A DNA stretch of 20,964 nt, taken from the NCBI GenBank assembly GCA_016202915.1, contig JACQNT010000132.1, positions 1-20,964 of the forward strand. Direction: 5' to 3'. This document shows, piece by piece, positions 14,357 to 20,964 of this stretch. The first letter of the stretch is position 1, and each line of letters opens with the position of its first letter. The notes below the pieces were generated by a model that saw only the letters and a list, made by a program, of their open reading frames with translations, did no database searches and was not told the DNA's origin. This stretch comes from Acidobacteriota bacterium. Lineage in GTDB: Bacteria > Acidobacteriota > Polarisedimenticolia > Gp22-AA2. The translations under genes and the position numbers were made by a program.

Positions 14357-15393
14357 GCCCGTCCGGGCCCCGCGTCCAGGGCCGGGTCGGTCCGGACGGC
14401 GTGCCGCAGCTCGTCGCGGCTCACGGTCGCGGTGCCGCGCTTCATGACGACGATCCCCCCCGCGTAATTGGCCAGCAGCGCCGCCTCGAGGTGGGTGCCG
14501 CCGCCCAGAAGCGCCAGGGCGAAGGCGCTGATCACCGTGTCGCCGGCGCCGGTCACGTCCGCCACCTCGTCCGTACCGTACACGGGGAGGTGCACCGGGT
14601 CGGCGGTCCCGGAGAAGAGCGACATGCCCCGGCTGCCGCGGGTCACCACGATCGCCTCGGCCCGCAGCGCCTCGCGGAGGAGCGCTCCGGCGCGGGCCAG
14701 CCTCGCGACATCGTCGCCGACCGGCCCCCCGAAGACCGCCTCGGCCTCTTGCAGATTCGGGGTGGCGGCGGTGATCCCGTGGAACAGCCTCAGCTGGGCC
14801 CGCGAGTCGACGAAGATCGGCCGGCCGCCGGCGCGCAGGGCCTCGGCGAGCGGGCCGATCGTCCCGGGGTGGAGGAGACCCAGCGAGTAGTCCGAGACCA
14901 GGGCACCCTGCGTCGGGCCCGCCAGGTCCTTCACCGCCTCGAGGAGGGGGGCCGCCTCGGGGGACACGGGCGACCCGCCGCCGCGGTCCATCCGCACGAT
15001 CTGCTGCTTGACCGAGTGGCCGCTCCCGGCCAGCACGCGCCGCTTCACCGGAGTGCGGTAGGCCGCGTCGCGCCAGACGCGGGAGACGTCGATCCCCTTC
15101 TCACCGAGGAGCGCCAGGAGGGCGTCGCCCGTCTCGTCGCGCCCGACTCGCCCGACCACGATCGGGCGCCCGTCGAGGGCCCGGACGTTGTGCGCCGCGT
15201 TGGCGCCGCCCCCGGGCAGGCGGTCCGTCCGGCGGTGCGCCAGGATCAGGACGGGGGCCTCCCGGGAGACCCGATCGATCTCGCCGTACTCGAACTCGTC
15301 CAGCACGAGATCGGCGACGACGAGGACCTTCACCCCCGCCATGCGGTCGATCGTCTCCAGGAGGACCCGGCGCGACGGCAGCGCGGAGCTCAT
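14353..15393 (-). CDS. rfaE1: D-glycero-beta-D-manno-heptose-7-phosphate kinase
   Basis: This PfkB-family sugar kinase phosphorylates heptose 7-phosphate at C1 to give the 1,7-bisphosphate. In the 346-residue product, GGGANAAHN at 61-69 is the substrate-binding glycine motif, SDYSLG at 167-172 matches the SDYGKG-type segment of HldE, and TGAGDT at 281-286 carries the catalytic Asp (D285) and anion hole. It equals the N-terminal half of E. coli HldE, so the two activities are split into separate genes here. Start ATG 15393 overlaps the gmhB stop (ATGA). Its stop overlaps rfaE2 (GTGA). Confidence 0.93.
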   Translation of the reverse strand: MSSALPSRRVLLETIDRMAGVKVLVVADLVLDEFEYGEIDRVSREAPVLILAHRRTDRLPGGGANAAHNVRALDGRPIVVGRVGRDETGDALLALLGEKGIDVSRVWRDAAYRTPVKRRVLAGSGHSVKQQIVRMDRGGGSPVSPEAAPLLEAVKDLAGPTQGALVSDYSLGLLHPGTIGPLAEALRAGGRPIFVDSRAQLRLFHGITAATPNLQEAEAVFGGPVGDDVARLARAGALLREALRAEAIVVTRGSRGMSLFSGTADPVHLPVYGTDEVADVTGAGDTVISAFALALLGGGTHLEAALLANYAGGIVVMKRGTATVSRDELRHAVRTDPALDAGPGRA

Positions 15394-15998
15394 CGTCCCT
15401 CCGGCGCGCCGGCGGCAACCGCGATCCCCTCGCGCGCCAGGATCCAGCGGACCGCATCGAGCAGATCCTCCGCGGTGTGCAGCGGGGCGACGCGAAAGCG
15501 GTCCGACTGGTGCTCGACCAGGCCGCGGCCGTAGCCCGTGAGCACCAGGATCCCCGGCACGCCGGCCGCTGCGGCGGCCTCGATGTCCGCCAGGCTGTCG
15601 CCGATGACGTAGGAGCGGGCGAGGTCGATGCGGTGCTCGCGCGCCGCCCGGAGGATCATGCCGGGGCGCGGCTTGCGGCAGTCGCAGTCGGCGCGGAGCG
15701 GCGGATCCCCTTCCCTGGGGTGGTGCGGGCAGTAGTAGATGGCGTCGAGCCGCGCCCCGGCCTCCGCGGCGCGCGATCGCAGGAGCGCGTGCACCTCGTG
15801 GACCAGGGATTCGCTGAAGTATCCCCGCGCCACCCCGGACTGGTTGGTCGTGACGATCGCCAGGATGCCGGCGCGATTCACCAGGCGGATCGCCTCCAGG
15901 CTGCGCGGCATCAGCCGGTAACGCGACAGGTGGTTGAGGTAACCCACTTCCTCGCTGATGGTGCCGTCGCGGTCCATGAAGACCGCCCTGCGCGACAT
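15390..15998 (-). CDS. gmhB: D-glycero-beta-D-manno-heptose-1,7-bisphosphate 7-phosphatase
   Basis: GmhB is a HAD-superfamily phosphatase that acts between the kinase and adenylyltransferase steps of ADP-heptose synthesis. The 202-residue product shows the catalytic DRDGT (D9, D11), TTNQSG (50-55), a zinc site C90/H92/C105/C107, K109 and GDS with D134. These are the features that set GmhB apart from other HAD enzymes. Start ATG 15998 is fixed because only ten residues precede the second catalytic Asp. It lies 88 nt inside the upstream acyltransferase gene, in another frame. There is no clear Shine-Dalgarno, so translation may depend on reinitiation or coupling. Confidence 0.94.
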   Translation of the reverse strand: MSRRAVFMDRDGTISEEVGYLNHLSRYRLMPRSLEAIRLVNRAGILAIVTTNQSGVARGYFSESLVHEVHALLRSRAAEAGARLDAIYYCPHHPREGDPPLRADCDCRKPRPGMILRAAREHRIDLARSYVIGDSLADIEAAAAAGVPGILVLTGYGRGLVEHQSDRFRVAPLHTAEDLLDAVRWILAREGIAVAAGAPEGR

Positions 15999-16963
15999 GG
16001 GATCGCCCGCGCCGCCGCCGGCGCGCCGTCCTCGGCGCGCGCTTCGACGGCGGGCGAAGGTCCGGCCGGCGTGGGACGGGTGCGCCAGCGGTCGTGCATC
16101 CAGAACCATTCCTCGGGCCGCCGCCGGACCTCCTCCTCGATCAGAGCGGTGCACGCCCGCGTGAGGGTCCGGATGTCGTCGGTCAGCGTCCCCCGGCGGA
16201 CGGGCCGCAGCGCCGGCAGGTACCGGATCGCCGCCCGGCCATCGGGCAGCAGGGAGGCGAAGACCGGCACGAGCGGGGCCCCGGTCTTCAGCGCGAAGGT
16301 AGCGAGCGCGGGGGTGGTGGACGCCGGGAGGCCGAAGAAATCGACGAACAGGCCCCCCTCGCGGACGTTCTGGTCGATCAGCATGGCGACGGCGCGCCTC
16401 GCCCGCAGTGCCCGCAACACGCCGCGGGCAGCGTCGCGCTTCGGGATCAGCGTGTTGCCGGCCTTCTGGCGCAGGTGCGCCAGCATCCGGTCGAGGCGGG
16501 CGTTCTCCAGGGGCCGCACCACCATCGCGAACGGGATCCCGAGCCGCGGCTGCAGCAGGCCGATCATCTCCCAGTGCCCGATGTGGCCGGAGAAGACCAA
16601 GGCCCCGCGTCCCTCCGCCACCGCGGCCCGGAGGTGCTCCGTCCCCTCGTGAATCGCGACGCGTTCGGTCGGCTGGCGGAGGAGCCCCGGGAAGTACGCG
16701 GCGTCGGCGCAGATCGTCCCCAGGTGGGCGAAGGAAGCGCGGGCGATCCGCGTCCTGGCGCGCCTGTCCAGGGCGGCGCCGTATGCCTTCTGGAGGTTCG
16801 CCAGGGCGATCCGCCGGCGCGCCGGGTAGGCCCAGAAGACCAGGATTCCAAGGGACCGGCCGACGCGCAGCCCGGCGGCGCGGGGCAGGAGCGCCAGGAC
16901 GAAGAGGGCGGCGCGGCAGGCGGCGAAGAGAAAGACATCGGCGACACCGCGGCGGCGCGTCAC
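15911..16963 (-). CDS. Lipid A biosynthesis acyltransferase, LpxL/HtrB family
   Basis: This family adds a secondary acyl chain to (Kdo)2-lipid IVA at the inner membrane. In the 350-residue product a hydrophobic segment (about 9-46) is followed by the HX4E catalytic motif HIGHWE (H127, E132), a DQN segment (197-199) and the family end motif PEEWFWMHDRWRTRP (283-297). GTG 16963 is chosen because it overlaps the lpxK stop (GTGA), like other junctions in this operon; an ATG-like start further upstream lies inside lpxK. The last 50 or so residues are low-complexity, and the final 29 are encoded in the 88-nt overlap with gmhB. Whether it is LpxL, LpxM or another member is not decided by sequence reading alone. 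Confidence 0.88.
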   Translation of the reverse strand: MTRRRGVADVFLFAACRAALFVLALLPRAAGLRVGRSLGILVFWAYPARRRIALANLQKAYGAALDRRARTRIARASFAHLGTICADAAYFPGLLRQPTERVAIHEGTEHLRAAVAEGRGALVFSGHIGHWEMIGLLQPRLGIPFAMVVRPLENARLDRMLAHLRQKAGNTLIPKRDAARGVLRALRARRAVAMLIDQNVREGGLFVDFFGLPASTTPALATFALKTGAPLVPVFASLLPDGRAAIRYLPALRPVRRGTLTDDIRTLTRACTALIEEEVRRRPEEWFWMHDRWRTRPTPAGPSPAVEARAEDGAPAAARAIPCRAGRSSWTATAPSARKWVTSTTCRVTG

Positions 16964-18042
16964 GTCCGGGCCTCCGCCGGCCGCCGCGCCGCCAGGCGAT
17001 CGAGGAGCCAAGCCTGCAGGGGAACCCCCCAGGGGAAGGTGACGCGCAGCGCCAGGGCATAGAGGGGGAGCGCGCCCGCGGGCGGCTCGGCGATCCGCAG
17101 CAGGTCCTTCTCCGTCGTCACCAGCACCTCGGCTCCCGCGGCCCGGGCCTCCCGCACCACGCCCTCGAGCTCGCGCCGGGTGTAGTGATGGTGGTCGGGG
17201 AACCGCCGCGCGCCGGCCAGGCGCAGCCCGAGTCTGCGCACCTCCTCCTCGAAGCGCTCGGGGCGGGCGATTCCGGAGAAGACATAGGAGGAGAAGCCTT
17301 TCAAGGAGGCCAGGCCGACCGGCTCTCCCTCGGCGCGCACGAAAGCCTCCGGCTCCAGGCCACAGTGCAGGACGGCGGCGCGCGGGTTGTGACGCTCCAG
17401 GACGGAAGCGACGGCGGCCGGGACGCGCCCTTCGGACCGCGTCAGGATGACGGCGTCGGCCCGCGTGACCGCCGACAGCGGCTCGCGCAGCGGACCGTGC
17501 GGCAGCATTCTACCATTCCCCCACGGGTCCCGGCCGTCGACGAGGAGCAGGTCGAGGTCGCGGGCGATGCGGCGGTGCTGGAACGCGTCGTCGAGGAGGA
17601 TCGCCTCGAGTGGACCGGTCGCCAGCAGCAGGCGCGCGGCCGCGACCCGGTCCGCGCCGACCGCCACGGGCACCGACGGGTTGTCGCGCGCGATGAGGTA
17701 GGGCTCGTCGCCCGCCGCGCCGGGATCGGCCAGGAGCCGCCGGCCGTCCGAGACCAGCCGCGGCGCGGCCGGTCCCCGCCGCCGGTAGCCGCGGCTGGCG
17801 ACGCCGACCCGGTAGCCCGAGTCCCGCAGAAACCCGGCGATGAATGAGGTCAAGGGTGTCTTGCCGCTGCCGCCGACCGTCAGGTTCCCGATGCTGATGA
17901 CGTGGCAGGGGAGACGGGCGGGGCGGATCCGGCCGGTGTCGTACAGGGCGCCGCGCGCCGCCACCGCCGCGCGGTAGAGGACCCCTGGCAGAAACAGCAG
18001 CGGCCACAGCGCGGGACGATCCAGGAGGTTCGGCCCGATCAC
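16960..18042 (-). CDS. lpxK: Tetraacyldisaccharide 4'-kinase
   Basis: LpxK phosphorylates the 4' position of the lipid A disaccharide, giving lipid IVA, at the inner face of the inner membrane. The 360-residue product has a hydrophobic N-terminal helix (about 11-30), the P-loop GNLTVGGSGKTP at 52-63, GDEP at 111-114, and DDAFQH at 151-156 (Walker B-like). The C-terminal part has the family motifs SGIARPERFE and FPDHHHYT. The start is GTG 18042 in a GTGA overlap with the waaA stop, and the N-terminus has the family length. The same overlap type leads into the acyltransferase. Confidence 0.95.
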   Translation of the reverse strand: MIGPNLLDRPALWPLLFLPGVLYRAAVAARGALYDTGRIRPARLPCHVISIGNLTVGGSGKTPLTSFIAGFLRDSGYRVGVASRGYRRRGPAAPRLVSDGRRLLADPGAAGDEPYLIARDNPSVPVAVGADRVAAARLLLATGPLEAILLDDAFQHRRIARDLDLLLVDGRDPWGNGRMLPHGPLREPLSAVTRADAVILTRSEGRVPAAVASVLERHNPRAAVLHCGLEPEAFVRAEGEPVGLASLKGFSSYVFSGIARPERFEEEVRRLGLRLAGARRFPDHHHYTRRELEGVVREARAAGAEVLVTTEKDLLRIAEPPAGALPLYALALRVTFPWGVPLQAWLLDRLAARRPAEART

Positions 18043-19373
18043 GTCCGCCCCGCCCCGCAGGCCGGCGCCGCAGGGCGCGGCCCCAGGGCCTCCACGATGA
18101 TCGCGATCGTCCTGGAGGTCGCGCCACGGTTCGCCTCGACGACCCGGCGCGCCATGGCGCCGGCCACCCGCCGGGCCGCCGGGTCGCCGAGCAGGCGCAC
18201 CGCGAGTCCCGCAAGCTCCTCGCCGTCGCGCGCCACGAAGCCGCCCCCCGCCTCGGTGAGGGCCGTCGCCGCGGCGCGGAAGTTGTCCACGTGCGGCCCG
18301 AACAGCACCGGCTTGCCCAGGGCCGCCGGCTCGAGGATGTTCTGCCCGCCGCGCCGGACCAGGCTCCCTCCGACGAAGACCAGGTCGGCGGCGGCGTAGA
18401 TCTCGGGGAGGACGCCGAGCGTGTCGAGGAGGAGGGCCTCGTAGGGAACATCCGCGGGAGCGGCCCCGGCGGCCTCTCCGCCGATGCGGCTGAAACGGGC
18501 GACCCGGAGCCCCGCCTGCCGCAGCGCCGACTCCGCCTCATCGAATCTCTCGGGATGGCGCGGAGCGAGGATCAGACGAACCGATGCGTGAACGTCCCGC
18601 AGGGCCCGGAAGGCCTGCAGGATCGCCGGCTCCTCTCCGGGAGCGGTGCTTCCGGCCACCAGGACGGCGTCCCCGTCCGCCAGGCCGATGCGCCGTCGCG
18701 CCTGGGCGGGGGCCACCTCCGGCACCGGGAGGTCGAACTTCAGGTTGCCGGTGACGCGGACCCTGTCGGCGCGGGCGCCGAGGTCGCGGATCCGCCGGGC
18801 GTCCTCCTCCGACTGCATTCCGAACAGCCCCACGGCGCCCAGCGGAGCCTGCAGGAACCGGCGCACCATGCGGTAGCGTGCGTGGGCGCGCGGCGAGATG
18901 CGTCCGTTGACAAGGATCACCGGAACCCCGCGGCGCCCGCAGAGGCGCAGGAGGTTGGGCCAGATCTCCGTCTCGACGATCAGGACCGCCCGCGGCCGGA
19001 GGCGGTCCAGGAACCGACCCATCGGCCCGGGAAGATCGAGCGGGAGCGTCGCGATCATGTCGGGCCGGGCTTCGCCGGGCGCGGCCGCGGCCGCGAGGGC
19101 GCGGCCGGTCGCCGTTCCGGTCGTCAGGCAGACGGGGGTGCCGGCGAAGCGCTGCCGCAGGGGACGCAACAAGGAGAGGGCCAGGCGCACCTCGCCCACG
19201 GAGACCGCGTGGATCCAGATCCCTCCGGCGGGCGGCGAGGCGGCCCCCGGCAGAAGCCCGAGCCGCTCCTTCCAGTGAAGGCGCGGCCCGCCTCTCAGGA
19301 GCGCGATCACGAATTGGTAAGGGAGGATGGCGGCCCAGGCGATGCGCAGGAGAGCGCCGTACAGGGCGTACAT
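18039..19373 (-). CDS. waaA: 3-deoxy-D-manno-octulosonic acid (Kdo) transferase
   Basis: WaaA (KdtA) transfers Kdo from CMP-Kdo to lipid IVA at the inner membrane. The 444-residue product has an N-terminal membrane segment, VSVGE with the catalytic Glu at residue 61, ETEIWPN in the N-terminal Rossmann domain, GNLKFD in the linker, then GSTAPGEE and the C-terminal CMP-Kdo-binding region with FVGGSLVRRGGQNILEPA. The ATG at 19373 gives the family-like MYALYGALLR start. No Shine-Dalgarno is present, and the promoter -10 lies only 8 nt upstream. It is the first gene of the LPS operon. Whether it adds one, two or more Kdo residues cannot be told. Confidence 0.95.
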   Translation of the reverse strand: MYALYGALLRIAWAAILPYQFVIALLRGGPRLHWKERLGLLPGAASPPAGGIWIHAVSVGEVRLALSLLRPLRQRFAGTPVCLTTGTATGRALAAAAAPGEARPDMIATLPLDLPGPMGRFLDRLRPRAVLIVETEIWPNLLRLCGRRGVPVILVNGRISPRAHARYRMVRRFLQAPLGAVGLFGMQSEEDARRIRDLGARADRVRVTGNLKFDLPVPEVAPAQARRRIGLADGDAVLVAGSTAPGEEPAILQAFRALRDVHASVRLILAPRHPERFDEAESALRQAGLRVARFSRIGGEAAGAAPADVPYEALLLDTLGVLPEIYAAADLVFVGGSLVRRGGQNILEPAALGKPVLFGPHVDNFRAAATALTEAGGGFVARDGEELAGLAVRLLGDPAARRVAGAMARRVVEANRGATSRTIAIIVEALGPRPAAPACGAGRT

Positions 19374-19381
19374 GCGGGCGC

Positions 19382-19411
19382 AGTATAGTCCACGCTTTCC
19401 CGGAGCGTCAA
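19382..19411 (-). promoter_or_regulatory. Sigma70-like promoter of waaA operon
   Basis: On the minus strand TTGACG (19411-19406) and TATACT (19387-19382) each match five of six consensus bases and are separated by 18 nt. The expected transcription start falls at about 19374-19377, 1 to 4 nt before the waaA ATG at 19373, which predicts a leaderless or almost leaderless mRNA. Position, quality of both boxes and lack of a Shine-Dalgarno agree with each other. Confidence 0.65.
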
Positions 19412-19418
19412 CGCTCCG
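19401..19418. promoter_or_regulatory. Perfect 8+8 inverted repeat over the waaA -35 box
   Basis: CGGAGCGT (19401-19408) and ACGCTCCG (19411-19418) are exact reverse complements with 2 nt between. The -35 hexamer of the waaA promoter is in the centre. A dimeric repressor bound here would block RNA polymerase, so an operator role is plausible (inference). No known operator was recognised. Confidence 0.5.
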
Positions 19419-19448
19419 ACACCCCGCCGGGTCCGGGTTACACGGGGA

Positions 19449-19470
19449 GGGCGCTGTCGCCACAGCGCCC
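19449..19470. repeat. Perfect 9-bp inverted repeat between divergent promoters
   Basis: GGGCGCTGT (19449-19457) and ACAGCGCCC (19462-19470) pair perfectly with the 4-nt loop CGCC. It lies about midway between the -35 boxes of the two divergent promoters. It could be an operator serving both directions or a cruciform-prone site; no family was recognised. Confidence 0.5.
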
Positions 19471-19493
19471 CGGGATGAGCGCCGATCCCGTCC

Positions 19494-19523
19494 TTGTCCG
19501 GCGCCGGAGGGCGGCCCTATATT
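19494..19523 (+). promoter_or_regulatory. Possible sigma70-like promoter of the HD-GYP gene
   Basis: TTGTCC (19494-19499) and TATATT (19518-19523) are 18 nt apart. The -10 box matches five of six consensus bases and the -35 four of six. Transcription would start near 19530 and leave a leader of about 68 nt with GGAGG at 19587-19591 before the ATG at 19598. It is the only A/T-rich stretch in this gap besides the waaA -10. Confidence 0.5.
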
Positions 19524-19597
19524 GAACTGCGAATGTTGCGTCCAGGGTCCGCACAGGCCAAAGGCGCCCGCCCGCCCGGGCTTTCCGGAGGCAGGAC

Positions 19598-20746
19598 ATG
19601 AGCCGGCCGGCGCTGGTCCTCGTGGACCACAACCCCCAGACACGCCCCCAGCTGAAGGAAAGGATCGCCGCCGTCTCCCCTCCGGGCATGGAGGTCGTGG
19701 CGGCCGGATCGGCGGAGGAAGGGCTCGGGATCCTCTACGCGCTCCGCGAGCAGAACCGGCCGATCGAGCTGGTCATCGCCAGCCAGGGGATGCCCGGTAT
19801 CCCCGGTGGGCGCTTCCTCGAGATCGTCAACGCGCAGTTCCCCTCCGTCGGGAAGATCCTCCTCTCCGAGCGTCCGAACCTGGAGGAGGCGATCTATGCC
19901 CTCAACAACGCCGGCCTGGACAAGTACATCCCGACCCCCTGGGACCCGGAGGACGTCAAGTTCACGATCACCGCCCTCCTCCGGCAGAGGGAGATGAAGC
20001 GCCTGAACGAGAAGCTCCTCGCCGACCTGCAGGTGCGCAACCGGCAGCTCACGGCCGCGATGGACGACCTCGAACAGGCGCGCCATGACCTGGAACGCTC
20101 CTACATCCAGACCACCGAGTCGCTGGCGATCGCCCTGGAGGCCAAGGATCGCTACACCGCGGGCCACTCGCAGCGCGTGGCGAAGTTCTCGACCCTGATC
20201 GCGCGTTCCCTGGGGCTTCCCAGAGAAGAGGTCGAGATCGTCGGGCAGGTGGCGCTCCTGCACGACATCGGCAAGATCGGCATGCTCGACAAGATCCTGA
20301 ACAAGCCGGCCAACCTGACGCCGGAGGAGCGCGAGGAGATCAAGTCCCACCCGGTGGTCGGGGCGCAGATCCTGGCGCCGGTGCGCACCTTCGAGAAGCA
20401 CGTGACGGGGATCAAGCACCACCACGAGATGTACGACGGCAGCGGCTATCCCGACCGGCTCAAAGGGAAGGAGATCCCCCTCCCCGCCCGCATCGTCTGC
20501 CTGGCGGACGCCTTCGACGCCATGACCTCCACGCGCCCGTACCGCCTCGGCCTGCCGCTTCAGACCGCCATGCAGGAGATGACCAGGATGGCGGGCCGCC
20601 AGTTCTGCCCCGAGTGCGTCGACGCCTTCGCGCGGGTCCTCAAGTCGACCGGCGTCGTGGAGATCGAGAACGTGGCGGACCCCGCCGCCCCGCCGGCGGG
20701 CGCGGGGGCCGCGGCCGGCGCCGGCTCAGCCTCCTCCCCGTCCTGA
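19598..20746 (+). CDS. HD-GYP domain protein with degenerate receiver domain
   Basis: HD-GYP domains hydrolyse cyclic di-GMP (or related dinucleotides) in the cytoplasm. In the 382-residue product, residues 5 to about 120 have a response-regulator receiver fold pattern. The phospho-acceptor Asp is replaced by Ser (S62 in VIASQGMPG) and the conserved Lys before Pro by Thr (T113 in YIPTPWD). A coiled-coil-like linker spans about 130-170. The HD-GYP domain follows with H190, HD at 222-223, H251, HHHE near 274-277 and DGSGYP at 280-285, so catalysis looks possible. The C-terminal 25 residues are an Ala/Pro/Gly tail. The ATG has GGAGG 6 nt upstream. It is divergent from the LPS operon. Confidence 0.92.
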   Translation: MSRPALVLVDHNPQTRPQLKERIAAVSPPGMEVVAAGSAEEGLGILYALREQNRPIELVIASQGMPGIPGGRFLEIVNAQFPSVGKILLSERPNLEEAIYALNNAGLDKYIPTPWDPEDVKFTITALLRQREMKRLNEKLLADLQVRNRQLTAAMDDLEQARHDLERSYIQTTESLAIALEAKDRYTAGHSQRVAKFSTLIARSLGLPREEVEIVGQVALLHDIGKIGMLDKILNKPANLTPEEREEIKSHPVVGAQILAPVRTFEKHVTGIKHHHEMYDGSGYPDRLKGKEIPLPARIVCLADAFDAMTSTRPYRLGLPLQTAMQEMTRMAGRQFCPECVDAFARVLKSTGVVEIENVADPAAPPAGAGAAAGAGSASSPS

Positions 20747-20752
20747 GACCAT

Positions 20753-20937
20753 TCCATTTTCTGGTGGCGGCCGCTCCGCCTCGCGGGGGACGGGGTCGCC
20801 GCGCCGGGATGGGCTCAAACCGCCCACCGGCACGGCGCCCCTCGGCTCTCGCTCGCCCGGCCGCGTGAACTGCCCGCGGCGACGGGCTCGGTCCGGGACG
20901 CCCCCGGGAGGCGGAGCGGCCGCCACCGGACCATGGA
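20753..20937. repeat. About 185-nt element with 37-nt terminal inverted arms
   Basis: The left arm 20753-20789 and the right arm 20901-20937 are reverse complements at 33 of 37 positions, with a perfect 20-bp core (20763-20782 against 20908-20927). Between the arms, GTCGCCGCG (20795-20803) pairs exactly with CGCGGCGAC (20875-20883), so a long nested hairpin is possible. No convincing gene is seen from 20747 to the right edge at 20964. It starts 7 nt after the HD-GYP stop. It may be a terminator or structured 3' RNA, a REP/MITE-like repeat or a non-coding RNA; the sequence alone cannot choose between them. Confidence 0.7.
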
Positions 20938-20964
20938 GCCGGCTCACGCTGACCGGTGTAATCC

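Noticed and set aside
15390..17060. A 556-codon minus-strand frame that would fuse an N-terminal region to GmhB
   Set aside because: The upstream part is out of frame with the clear acyltransferase gene and has no domain; GmhB's normal start is ATG 15998.
20614..20868. A short + strand open frame over the end of the HD-GYP gene and the inverted-repeat element
   Set aside because: It overlaps the HD-GYP coding region out of frame, is almost entirely Arg, Gly, Ala and Pro, and has no Shine-Dalgarno of note.

Overview
This window is a very GC-rich bacterial chromosome segment. It carries most of a fused S10-spc-alpha ribosomal protein cluster on the + strand, then a six-gene lipid A / Kdo / ADP-heptose operon on the - strand, then a + strand HD-GYP signalling gene. 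Lipid A, Kdo and heptose genes show that the cell has an LPS outer membrane. The zinc-finger forms of S14, S4 and L36, the secY-adk-map-infA-rpmJ-rpsM-rpsK-rpsD-rpoA-rplQ order and the GC-rich base composition would fit Acidobacteriota or another deep-branching Gram-negative phylum. That taxonomic guess is inference and of low confidence.

Region 1 (1-13783, + strand): the 3' part of rplB, then rpsS, rplV, rpsC, rplP, rpmC, rpsQ | rplN, rplX, rplE, rpsN (type Z), rpsH, rplF, rplR, rpsE, rpmD, rplO, secY, adk, map, infA, rpmJ, rpsM, rpsK, rpsD, rpoA, rplQ. Spacing is tight throughout, with several start/stop overlaps. The only sizeable gaps are rpsQ-rplN (54 nt, two hairpins, at the place where the E. 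coli S10 and spc operons divide), infA-rpmJ (55 nt) and rpsD-rpoA (49 nt). Many of the ribosomal proteins carry Ala/Pro/Lys/Gly-rich low-complexity tails: uS19, uL22, uL6, uS5, uL30 (N-terminal), uS11 (N-terminal) and bL17.

Region 2 (13808-19373, - strand, read right to left): waaA, lpxK, an LpxL/HtrB-type acyltransferase, gmhB, rfaE1 and rfaE2. Every junction overlaps: four by the 4-nt GTGA/ATGA type, and one, acyltransferase-gmhB, by 88 nt. The genes cover late lipid A assembly (4'-kinase, Kdo transfer, secondary acylation) and three of the ADP-heptose steps. They converge on rplQ with a hairpin that overlaps both gene ends.

Region 3 (19374-20964): a 224-nt divergent intergenic region holds a good sigma70-like promoter for each direction and two perfect inverted repeats. 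The waaA promoter sits so close to its ATG that the message should be nearly leaderless. The + strand gene encodes a receiver-like domain, lacking the phospho-acceptor Asp and the conserved Lys, joined to an HD-GYP domain with intact motifs. Seven nt after its stop begins a roughly 185-nt element with 37-nt arms that are near-perfect inverted repeats (20 bp perfect at the core). No gene is visible in it.

Most of the window is conserved housekeeping DNA. The points worth a second look are the terminal inverted-repeat element, the waaA promoter/operator, the degenerate receiver-HD-GYP protein, the 88-nt gene overlap and the ribosomal protein extensions.
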